Positions 34,682 to 46,100 of a stretch of 64,000 bases of DNA are shown here, one piece after another. Where the stretch lies: positions 138,443-202,442 of the forward strand of contig JAESIW010000135.1 of the NCBI GenBank assembly GCA_016802295.1. Reading direction: 5' to 3'. A program made the translations under genes and the position numbers. The stretch comes from Brachionus rotundiformis. Taxonomy: Eukaryota > Rotifera > Eurotatoria > Ploima > Brachionidae. The notes under the pieces are model-generated. The model searched no databases, was not told the DNA's origin, and worked only from the letters and a program-made list of their open reading frames with translations. Within the stretch, counting starts at the first letter, position 1. Each line of letters begins with the position of its first letter.

Positions 34682-35206
34682 CCGGCTTTCTAGTGTTAAA
34701 GCCATTAACTGTTTCTGAGCTAACAACACTTTCCAGTAAAGCATTCCACTTTGAACCAGAAAGTTTGAAAGTTATATCTTGATGTAGTTTGTTTGCAAAT
34801 TTCTTTCTCTAGTTTCATTTTATGTTTTCTCCTCATGTCCAGATTCACATCTTTCATTAGGTTGATCTTCTCATGACGGTTGACTATTTTGAACTTTTGA
34901 AAAAGATCTCCTCTTAGCCTTTCATAAAGCCCTTAGCCTTTCTTGGTATGGCTTTTCCTTCAAACATTGAGCTAGCTTCGTTGAAGGGTTCCAAACACTT
35001 ACAGCGTATTCAAGATGTGGTATGACAAGTTATGTATAACAGTCTAAAAGTTTCTTTATCCAAACACACGAAAACATTCCTGATTTGACCTAGCAATCTG
35101 TTGGCTTTAGATGCCCCAGATGAACATTGTTTGTTCCATTTTAGGTCATTAGGTCCTTTTCTTCCACAGTTTCTTTAAGAGTCACTGTCCCATCCAAGAT
35201 TGGAAC
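34682..35206 (-). pseudogene. LINE C-terminal region, 3' half of a copy split by a hAT element
   Basis: In shifting minus-strand frames the order is that of a LINE end: a V-T-L-K-E-T-V-E-E-K-D-L segment next to the hAT insertion, K-A-N-R-L-L-G-Q-I-R-N-V-F, the H-L-E-Y-A-V-S-V-W-N-P motif, F-K-I-V-N-R-H-E-K-I-N-L and, at the end, W-N-A-L-L-E-S-V-V-S-S-E-T-V-N-G-F. Multiple stops show that it is dead. Its 5' continuation lies beyond the hAT element, at 37761 and above. Confidence 0.75.
35199..35206 (+). repeat. Target-site duplication of the hAT element, left
   Basis: ATTGGAAC, identical to 37753-37760. Eight bases is the length made by hAT transposases. Confidence 0.92.
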
Positions 35207-37752
35207 TAGTGATGTTATTTGAACAATATTTATTCAGATAAATCAGATTCGAAGAAATATTTTATTTAAACCAAAAATTCGAATTTTTTAATGTCTTAAT
35301 TAGAAACCAAAATTTTTTTTAAAATTAAGTTAATTATTCAAATAAAATACGATCCAAATTTAAAAGACAAATTATTTTTTGATTTGAAAAAGTGATTTAT
35401 TATTTGTTTAAATTAAAGTTAAATTCTTGAATATAATAAAAAAAATATTAAATGATGGAAACTCTTAGTTCTGGTCAACTGCCTTTAAATACTACGCCGT
35501 GTACCACACAATCAAAAAAACGCAATTATAAGAAACGTTCTACAGTTCATACTCATTCGAGACAAGTAGATTTAGATGGTCAAATATACCTTTTTTGTAA
35601 TTATTGTATAACTAAATATATATATTCTGGGTCAACAAAAAATATGCTTGATCATATTAAAACTACCCACCCGGAATATTTAGAAAACATTGAATTAAAT
35701 GAAAACAGTGACTATGATGAAGAAATGGAACAAGTAGTTTCCCATCCTATTAAACGAAAAAGAATTGAATTAGCGCTAGATTTTATCTTATTGCTATTTG
35801 TCATTAGTGCTGCGTTGCCATTTACCATCGTCGATAATGAACAATTTAAACAATTCGTCAAAAAACTGAATCCAACATATGAATTACCCGGTCGATATAA
35901 ATTGTCGAATGAGATATTGGATAGACAATACGATAATACAGTTGTTTTAATTAAAAATTCCTTGTCAAAGGCTTTGTCTATCGCAATCACGCTCGATTTA
36001 TGGACGTCGATTCAACGATACCCATATCTTGGAGTAACATGCCATTTTATTGATGTTATTAGTTTTAAATTAAAATCGTTTACATTATGTGTCAAGCATT
36101 TGCCAGGACAACACACAACTGAGAACATTAAAGATGCTCTTTTTGAAATTTAAAAAAAATGGAACATTATTCCAAAAATAGTTGGTTTTGTTACCGACAA
36201 TGCGTCAAATGTGGCAAAATTAGCAGAGTTTATCTCTCAAGTTGAACCTGAATTCTCGCAACGACGTGTCGGGCTCGCTCAATTTGGGTGTGCTGCACAT
36301 ATTTTAAATCTAATTATAAAACGCCTTTCTAAGTTGACGAGTTCTGTTGAACTCGAACAGGTCGACGAAATAGATTTAGATGTTGATAATATAAATGTTC
36401 TTACGGCTAATGAAACAGAAATTATGAATAACTATCGTGAAGTTGTAACTAAATATAGGAAAATAGCATCAAGTGTTTATCAGTCGAACATTCTTTCTAA
36501 TCAACTTAAAAATGCGCAATTGGTTTTAAATATGCAAAAGCATGAAATTTTACAAGACGTCTCGACTAGATGGAATTCCACTTATTTAATGGTCGAGAGA
36601 ATTTTGGAACAAGCGGAGGCCATTAACCAAGCGATTCAAAGTCGTGAATGCAATAAAAAATTCGATGGCTTAAAAATATCAGACAGCGAGAAAGAACACA
36701 TGGAAGAGATTGTTCAAGTTTTAGCATGCTTTTATGAAGCAACAGTTGAATTGAGTGGCTCAAAATATGTAACGCTCAGTATGGTTTTACCAATTTTTGA
36801 GAGTCTGAAAACAGAAATAACGCTGTCAAAGGAAGACAAACCTCTAACTAGAATATTGAAAAAATTTTTATTTTATTGGGTTAATTTTTATTCGCAAAAG
36901 TACAAACTTTATGAGAAAAAGTTTTATATAACTTCTACATTTTTAGACATTCGGACCAAAAATTTTACTCGCTTTAGTGCTGAAAATACGAAAAAATTTA
37001 TGATCATTGCTAAAAAAACAACAATAGATATTTATTCCAATTTTTCTAATGAATTAAAATCAAATTTAGTACCAGTTCCGTCACAAAATGCACCAGTCAC
37101 AAGTGAAAAAAAAAAAGCTCAGGGCTACGTTACAGTTATTTGATAGTAATATTGAAAAAGTTTCAAGTAAAGATTTAAAAAAAATGGACCAAGTAGATTT
37201 AGAGATTGTACGGTATAATTCTGAGCCTTCAAAGAATGTTCAGCCACTAGAGTATTGGCAACAGAACCATAAGTCTTATCCTATTCTCTATCATGCTGTG
37301 CAACATCTTTTTTGTATTCCAGCTACATCAGTTCCGGCGGAACAGCTTTTTTCACATACAGGTAATACTCTTTGGGATAGACGCAACAGATTGTCGCCAC
37401 ACAAATTAGACAAAATTATGGTAATTAAAGCGAGTTTATAGTGTATTGTATTCAAATTTTTAAAAAATATTTATTAGACAATTTTTTATTCGATTCGTTT
37501 TTTTCTTTTTAAATTAATTCGATTTTAAAATTCAAATATATAATTAATTTTTTTCCTTTATTAAAATTTCTTTTTATTTGGTTTTAGTAATTGAATCTTT
37601 CATTTATTCAAACTTTGGAAACAAATAAAAATTTATTGGTTATTCCAAGTTAAATTTATTTTTGCTTGAATTCAATATTTGAATAAAATTGTCTAAAATT
37701 TGGATGAAATTTAAACAAATTTTGAAAAACGTCAATCCAAATAACATCACTA
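35207..37752 (+). mobile_element. hAT transposon, 2,546 bp, with terminal inverted repeats
   Basis: The ends are TAGTGATGTTATTTG at 35207-35221 and its exact complement at 37738-37752, flanked by the 8-bp duplication ATTGGAAC. One transposase gene fills the interior. The insertion splits an older LINE copy, whose minus-strand reading frame continues across the empty site if the element and one duplication are removed in thought. Confidence 0.93.
35452..37441 (+). pseudogene. hAT transposase with one stop and one frameshift
   Basis: An N-terminal BED zinc finger (C49-x2-C52 ... H68-x4-H73) is followed by the RNase H-like core with L-D-L-W-T-S and V-T-D-N-A-S-N, the usual places of the first two acidic residues, and by the C-terminal dimerisation region (L-E-Y-W-Q-Q-N, then S-V-P-A-E-Q-L-F-S and R-R-N-R-L-S-P). 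The frame is broken by TAA at 36151-36153 and by a shift at an A-run near 37108-37118. Everything else is intact over about 660 codons, so inactivation is recent or, for the A-run, might be a sequencing slip. Confidence 0.88.
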
Positions 37753-37760
37753 ATTGGAAC
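37753..37760 (+). repeat. Target-site duplication of the hAT element, right
   Basis: ATTGGAAC, same as 35199-35206. Confidence 0.92.
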
Positions 37761-37870
37761 TGTATATCCAGTACTATTCCTATTTGGATCAATATAAATT
37801 GTTTTACACTTTAATACATTTAGTTCAGTAGATCATTTTGCTGTCCAGCTACTTAAAAAGAAGATAATGC
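37761..37870 (-). pseudogene. LINE RT fragment, 5' half of the copy split by the hAT element
   Basis: On the minus strand a L-N-V-L-K-C-K-T-I-Y-I-D-P-N-R-N-S-T segment, the usual LN..KC...I.IG..N motif before the EKDL block, leads into the hAT target site and continues in frame at 35206 and below. Confidence 0.7.
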
Positions 37871-39058
37871 TTCATTTAAACCAGTATGCTAGTTTGGTCG
37901 TAACCATTCAGCATTGACTTAGATGACATTCAGAGCTCTCTATTAATATATAATAAAGCTTTTAAGATGATCATAAAGTTTTTTATTTTCTACTCACCAG
38001 TATCCTTTTCAATAATCATTTAATTAATGGCTTAAAAGAATATTTTTCTTTTTGAATAGGAAAATTAAAATTTTTTATGATGATCTCATTGTCTTAAATA
38101 GATTTTATTTACAGCCACTAAAAATTTAATTCTTTAGCATGGAATAATTATGGTTAATTTTTGATTGAATTTGAAAACCCTTCCATTGAGAGTTCTTTTC
38201 CAAAATGTTATAAAAATAGAAATTTATATTTTGGGAAATTTAAAAATAAGGAAAAATAAATTATTACATTAACTTTTGTATAAAATGAATTTATAAAAAA
38301 TAAGAAAAGCAGTATAATCAGAAATAGAATTATTTTTTTTATCTATATCTTTAATAATTAATAATTAAGTTAATTAAGATTTGTCAATTTTTTATTTCCT
38401 TAAATTTAGAAAAAAAATGGATAATTTGAATTGATTTTTCTTATGTTTTTTTGCTTCATATAGTCAATTACAATTCATATAAAAAACTTAAATATAGTAA
38501 ATATTGTTCAAGAATATACTTTTTAGCATATTTTTTTCTCAGCTTAGGAAATTAAACAATCTTTTGTAGCAGACTTTGTGCTTTTCCAGGATTCTGGTTT
38601 TTTATTGCTGAGAAGTCCTTTTCTATTCAAATAATATAATTAATTAATGATTATACCATCATAAGGTGTATATTTTATGCCCAATCCAATTTTTAATTTT
38701 TAGTAAAAATTTAAGATTGTCTCTCATACTAAATCTGGAACATTTTTGGCAATACCTTTTTTTAAATTAAAGATTGCTTCAAAATTTGGCCTCATATCAA
38801 ATGAATCACATTTTATCAAAAATTTTAATTTATATTTTTTAATAAACTTTTTATTTAATTATACTTGGATAAAATATTTGCAGAAAAAAAATATGCAATA
38901 AGATTTTTAATAAATAGATTTGCTCATGAAACAAATTCAAAATTTTGAAATTTAAATGCATCATCATCCAAAGCATATTTTTTCTTGACTTTAGAAAAAA
39001 AAAAGCATACACTTTAAAAATAAAATAAAATAAAATTATTAAATAACTTTATTCTGAA
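37871..39058. other. AT-rich spacer upstream of PSMB6
   Basis: No gene was recognised. The motif at 37882-37914 is shared with 34373-34405. The PSMB6 promoter must lie in the last part, but no motif stands out. Confidence 0.45.
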
Positions 39059-39886
39059 ATGATTGCCACCTCGGATATTACCATGCCAGACTGGCTAAAA
39101 GAGGAACACAAAACTGGTGTATGTTAATTAATTTTTAAGTCTACGATCACTACAATTTTATTCTTTTTAAAGACTACAATTGTTGCCGCCGAGTTTAAAG
39201 GTGGTGTAATTATCGCAGCGGACTCAAGAACTACAACAGGGTATCCTAAAACCAAATTTATTTTATCTAACAAAAAACTTAAGTTTTTAACCCAGAGCTT
39301 ATGTAGCAAATCGTGTAACTGATAAGCTAACTCCTTTGGCCGAAAGAATATTTTGTCTACGATCAGGTTCAGCTGCCGATACCCAAGCCATCGCTGACAT
39401 TGTCAAGTACCACCTAGAGTTTCACGAAATGGAGACCGGCACAACTGCATTGGTAAACACAGCAGCTCATTTGGCCAAATCGATCATCTACAACAACAAG
39501 GAAAGACTGTTGGCTTCGGTCATGGTTGCTGGATGGGACAGCCAAAATGGTGGACAAGTTTATGTTGTGCCCATTAGTGGTATGATAGTCCGCAAAAGTA
39601 TTTACATCAGTGGTTCTGGTAGCATTTACGCCATGGGATATCTTGACGCTTTTTACAAGCCCAATATGGAAAAAAAGGAATGTCTGGACATTGTTAAAAA
39701 TGGTAAATTAACTAAAAAAAAATTCAATTTGATTTAATTTATTGGAAAAATTATTAAGCTGTTGCCATGGCAATTGCCAGAGACGGAAGTAGCGGTGGAT
39801 GCATTCGTTACGCAATTGTAACTGACAAAGGTGTCGAACGAAATGTCATTCTGAACACTGAATTACCAAGATTTTATGAAAATTAA
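39059..39886 (+). CDS. PSMB6: 20S proteasome subunit beta-1 (caspase-like)
   Basis: Four exons (39059-39118, 39173-39240, 39296-39702, 39759-39886) encode 220 residues. A 20-residue propeptide ends in H-K-T-G, and cleavage before T-T-I-V-A-A-E-F frees the catalytic Thr1. The first intron (GTATGT donor) falls exactly between the propeptide and Thr1. Further markers are G-V-I-I-A-A-D-S-R-T-T-T-G, R-V-T-D-K-L-T-P, R-S-G-S-A-A-D-T-Q-A, A-G-W-D and the S-G-S-G-S triad region, with R-D-G-S-S-G-G near the end. These pick beta-1 rather than beta-2 or beta-5. It is complete, with all key residues present. The propeptide is shorter than in vertebrates. AATAAA-type signals lie at 39964-39972. DDI1 follows 227 bp downstream on the same strand. 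Confidence 0.93.
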
Positions 39887-40113
39887 TTTATATTTTGATT
39901 TAATCGACTCGTTAACTAAACGCCTTTATTATAAGCTTAAAGCTGTCTATAAACTTTTTTTTTCAATAAATAAATTTCTATAAAACCAAAATTTATTTTT
40001 GTTTCTATTTTTTGTTTTTTGTACCAATTAATGACCAACATGGATGTAAAAATTCATTGTACGACAACAACATTGAATAAAAGTTTATTTTTGAGTTCTT
40101 GGTTTTGAAGAAA

Positions 40114-43100
40114 ATGAAAATTATTTTGACCACATTGGACGGAAATATTTATCCTGTTGAGGTTAGCTCTGATCTGGAGATAATTAATCTGAAAGCGCTG
40201 TGTGAGCAAGAGACTGGCATATCATCTGCCAGAATGTCTCTGACTTTTAATGGCCAACCTTTGAATGAAGCTAACAAAACTTTGGCCAATTATTCGATTA
40301 ATGAAAATGACATAATTGTGGTTCAGGCCCAGGCTGCCGCGTCAAACCCATCCATTAATGTACCCCTGATTGATTTCGGATCCATAAATGTCCCACGCTC
40401 CAGACCAATTTCGTCACGAAATTCTCAACAAGCTTTAAGTGAGTTTTAATTTTTTTCTAATTAAATAATTAATATTGCTTTTAAGCGCCTAATTTATCAA
40501 ATATGCTTCAAATGCTAATGTCAGATCCGTCTAATTTGGAGTCTATAAGGCAAAGATTTCCTGATTTAGCCAACGCAATTCAACAAAATGATACAGGTAA
40601 GTGATGTTTTTATTTTTAAATCCAATTTTGGTTAATAAAATGCCAAGCTGGCTGAATAAAGTGTCTGCTTTTTCATCAGAACTCAAACTTAATTCTCGTC
40701 AAGCTATCTAATATGTTTGCTGAGCTTTTTAGTTACTTAGCTAAATTAAAAAAGACAAACAATTTTCTTTAATAATAAAAAAAAAATTATATATATATAT
40801 ATATATATATATCTATAAAAGCAATATTGGGCTTGTTTTGTGTATAGCGGAAGATAAATATTTATTCCTGAGCTTTGCGCAATACTTTTCAATTAAAGTA
40901 AACCATTAGTTTACATTCAGCTCTTTGAGTTTCGTGATTGGAAAATATTTTCTCCTTCGAGCATAAAACGATTATACAAATTAAAGAGTTTTTTATTAAC
41001 TTTTATTAATTATTTTATTATTTAAAGCTTTTAATTTAATTTTTTACTAGTAACTTTTGGTGCAGAAATTGACTTAATTAATAGCAAAATGATAGATTGA
41101 TTCGATTAAGTGTAAAAAATTTCTATAACTAATTTTATTTGCCCAGGTAGTATAAAAATTTGTTAATTTAATTTAAATAAAAGTGAGAATAAAGATAAAG
41201 TAGTCATAAAAAATAGTTGTCTCTTTAATTTAAGTAAAAATTTCAATTATAAAAGAATTAGAAAAATTTGTTTCACAACAAACTTGTCTAAGACGGTTTA
41301 ATAATAAGTAGTAGTAGTAGAAGAGGCAATACAATTTGGAACAACTTTCTGGAAACTTTTTGGGATTTTGTGCTCTCAATTTTTTCTGGCGATTTGGTTC
41401 ACTTTTTCATATATAGTTAACTATTGATCTATACCCCTTGGTATAACTCTTGGTGTCCTGGCTATATAACCATTACTTTTAATCTTTGATATTATTTGCC
41501 AAATTATTTTCAAAAGAATTTAAAAAAGTTTATCATGAATATTTTAGAAAATCAATTAACAGCTAGAGCTCTAATTAATTAATAGTTAATAAACCATCCT
41601 AAGTGTAATTTTGTGATCGTTTGGTAGCTATTCTAAACTCAGCAGGATCTCCTTGTAAGCCATTAATTAATCTAGTTAATTCGATTTTTTTTTAATTAGA
41701 ATAAATTAAATAAATTTTTTATTTTTTTTAAATTCTATTAAATCAAATTTAATAATGTATAGTTAGAATTTAAAATATTTTTTTTAAACTCTTATGATTT
41801 AAATTACAATATTTAGCAGTGCAAAATGCTTATCATATTTACCATATATATGCCAAAATAATCCCTTTTTTTCATCTAAATCTTTCTAATTTAAGATAAT
41901 TGCCAATGAATAAAGATAAGATTTATTTTATTTTCTTGATAATGACATATTTAATCTAAAACAGCATTTTTCATGAAAAGTAATTTGAGTCAAAGTCTTG
42001 GTTTTCATTAAGGATTATTAAATAACAGATATAAACAATATTCTCTCATAAAAAAAAATTAATAAAAACATTTTTTTTGTTGGTAAATATTTATTAGGTA
42101 AATTATATACAATTAATATAATTGATGTTAGTTATGAACCTTGAAAATTTATTAGATATAACTAACAATTTTCCAAATATTTAAAAATATAGTATATTAT
42201 TTGTTATTAATTTAGAACAAGATTAAATGAATCGAAAGGCCAAATTTGCCTATATATTAATGCTAATCGGGTTATTTGTTTTCATGGTATCATTTTTGTT
42301 AATCTTGAACCATTTTTTGAACGGCGACTTCACCAGATCATCACACGTGAACTTAAAAGACAAAAATATCACCCTTTACATAAACACTAATAAGCCAGAT
42401 CCAAATTTGTATCTTAAGCTCTACTGTAGCTTTAAAGATTACATCTCAGATAGTGAGCTGAATGAAGACACGGCTCATTTGAACATAATTCAGTCCAAGT
42501 GCTTTAAGGTTTTTTTTGGTTTTTTACTTTGTTCCAGTGACAAAGTCTATTTTGTAGTTATAATTCTCATATGTGTACTTGGGTTTTGTCTTTTGACCAA
42601 TGGGTGCATCAATTTTTACAAATATGACATTAGTTTGCTGGCCATACCACGCAGTAGTTCCACCATGTCCGAAATTAACCAAAAAATGAAGCATTCGGAC
42701 TCTGACCTTTGCTGTATAAGGAGTAGACTGGCATCGTCTAATTTGTTGTCTGAACGTAAGTGTCCCTTTGCTTACGAAGAATTGCCAACATTTATGGTCA
42801 CCAATGACTATAGTCAAATAGTAGGATCAAGACTTGGCAGCTATCGGAGCACTGATTCCAGACTCACGCCAAATTCACCATTCTTGTTGGACAAAAGCTA
42901 TGGCACCTGTACTTCTTCTGACATTAATCAAAGCGAGCCGAAAACAAAATCTGTTAATTTCAAATTTGAAAGGCCCCACAGGTATCGTGGTCTTAGTTCA
43001 GGCTCATCTCTCAAATTTGTAGGCTGTGATGAAATATTTTTATAATTTAATCAAATTTTATCTTATTTGTTTATCATATGAGAGCTCATTATTAAAAAAA

Positions 43101-46100
43101 GGTTTATATAATTATTTATTTTTGTACTTTTTTTTCATTTTATGTTTAATAATTGTTTTTATTTATTATTATATTTAAGAAATCATAGTTGGAGTTTAAA
43201 ATAAAAAAGTGATAATTTGTTCTAATAATTGTTAAAAATTTAATAATAATTTTATATCCTCCTGGTCTCAGTTAAAAATTTTGCTAGTTAAATCCTCTTT
43301 TAATGCCTTAATGACACCAAGAACAAAAAATTAATTAAAGTTAATATCTTTAAGTCATTTTTAACCAATTACCAAGGAGTTGAAAGTATTTACAAAAATC
43401 TTACAATGATTTATATTTGAAAAAATTCTTTCAAAATGATAAATTATCAGTATAGATTACATAATAATTTATCAAAAAGACTTAAGATATTTTTTTCTAA
43501 AGTTCGATCAATCTATCATTGAAAGTATGATGTTGATTAATTTATTTGATCTATAATGATTGTAGAGCACCATGTTTAACAGCTAAATTACTTTTGTTTA
43601 TAATCTTTGGATAAAAATATTCAAATTATTAATATTCTCTATTTGTAATGATCAAAGTCGTTTTTTTTCCTATTCTAATTTAATTTAAAAAGAAAATTAA
43701 TTGAATTAATCATTTATTTTAAAATTAATTAAATATTATTGTTAATTTAATAAAAATAATAAACAAGGATCGATCTGACAAAGATTTATTGATGATACCA
43801 AGATTAAAATTGGTCAATATGTGCTTTATTTAGTAAGAATTGAATTCTTCCATGGTAAATAAAATCTACCATAAAATAATATATTTCTTAATTAATTAAA
43901 AAAAAAAGAATAAATAAAAAAGAAGGCCTAAATTTTATTAATGGCATTTAAATAAAACTATTTACATAAAATGTTTTAAGCTAGTATGAGTTTATCTTTA
44001 AGAAAACAAATTGTTATTAATAACATATTTGTAATGATGAAAATATTTGGCATTTTAATCTTTGGAAGGAATGATCCAAACAGATAGATAATTAATTATT
44101 GTCAAGCAGAGGAAAGCTTGGGTTGTGCTTGGTGGCTTCATTGTGCTCTTTGTTAATGACTCGGTCGAATTCGCTGGCCCTGGCCACAATAACCTTTGCC
44201 TGAGTATCCTTTTTAGAGTAGATCACAATTACCATGCCGAAAAATATCATGACTATGCCAATAACCAAAAAGCTCACTGCTCCTAAGATTACCACTGCGT
44301 TGGAGCATGTATTGGCCATTTTGCACACATTCTTTGAAAAAACTAGGACAAAACAGATTGAACTAAATACCAAGAGCAAAACACTGAGAACAAGAGTCAA
44401 CAAACCGCACGGTTTGGTATAATTCCAGAAATTTTTCTCCTGTCCAATATGTTCCAATGAATGGACATGGTCTTCATTCTTCATGGACAACTTGTGAATG
44501 CTTGAGCTGGACACAGAGCTTTCCTTGCGCTTCAGATTCGACTCAGAAGAGAGGTTTTTGTTGCTTGAAAATGTGATGTTGGAGGCCGATAGGTTGTTTC
44601 TTGAGCTGCGGTGCGAGTCTTGCTTGTTGAGGCCCTCGCTGTGCGAACCGTGGAGCACGTTTATGCCTAGGAGACTCGAGTGAACCGAGGCGTCTTTGGC
44701 ATGAGAGCGCTGGTAGTTCAGGTGATGATGGTGGGGCGGCAAGTGGTACTGGCTGCTGCGACTGTGCCCGTTCGGGCTGTACATGTTGTGCTCACAGTTG
44801 TATATGTTGGGCGTGAAAAGGCCCGTCTGAACTGTCGAATGCATTCCAACAAGTCTTTATCTATTCTTTAATTAATTAGAAATTTTTGTTGAGTTAAAAA
44901 CAAATGAATATCTGCCTGCAATAAAAAAAAATAGAAAAAAATCTATAAAAATTTTCTGCTCCCAATGATAAAAAGTTATAAATCAAAACTAATCATATTT
45001 TCAGCATTTTTATTCAAACTAACATTTTTTTCTAAACTTATATTGATTTCTTATTTCGTATTTGGCTTTGTTGCTAATCGAATATAAATATGCTAAATTA
45101 TGGCAGCAACCCTGGACGCTTTGCCAAATATAATTAAGCTATTGCGTAACACAAAGCATAGAATAGATAATACACTTCTAAGCTGGTGCTCTAAGCTCTA
45201 CAGGCAAATGTATCCCATTTACATATGGAAATTGTTGTTCGATAAAAATCTTATGTAAAAATCGATGTACTTTTTTGTACATTGTTTTACTACCATCTTC
45301 ATCATTATTAGTGTTTAATCTATGAGCTTAAGCTTTTTAAATCGAAAGTTAATCAATCTCTTGGCATTCTTCAGATCAATCATTTGCTCATAGGTCTGGC
45401 AAACAAACAAATAATTTAAAACTGATTGCTTGAAAAACATGGAAGAAATAGAGTTTGTCCAAAGGGCTCACAAAAATCTATTCTATCAATCTATTAAGAA
45501 ACTTCTAAATTAAATTGTATTCATCCTACTAAAACAAAAATTATTCATTCTCCTAATAGTTAAATTTAAAAAAATAATTATCTATTTGTATATAAATTTA
45601 TTTTAGAAATCAGAGAGTTTAAAGTACCAAATAAGAAAAAACAAATTTTTAAAAAATATTTCCACTAATTTAAGTCATGAAATTGGATTATATCTTCTGT
45701 TTCCTTTTGTTTCTCAGCCGAAATTTTTAATTAATTCAAAAAAAAGCTTTTTCCTTTGAGACCTTTGTCAAAAGCAAACTAAAATTACCAAATCGCAAGA
45801 ATAGCCAATTTGTTCAATATAAAAATCTAAAAATAAGTTCAATTTTCTGAAATCGATTAACTTGATATTTTCTTAAGTATTTATCAAAATAAGAAGATTT
45901 CCGTATTATTTTTAGTTAATAGTTAATTTTTAATATTCTATATTTAAAATTCTATTTACCATTTTACCAAATAGCTTCTAGTATCTACGAAAAATCTAAA
46001 GTAATTTAATATCAAATTAATCTGAATTTTTTTCCCAGACAATTTTCTACCACAATTTAACAATAAATTCTAATTTTGAAATGATTAACAATTTCGAATA

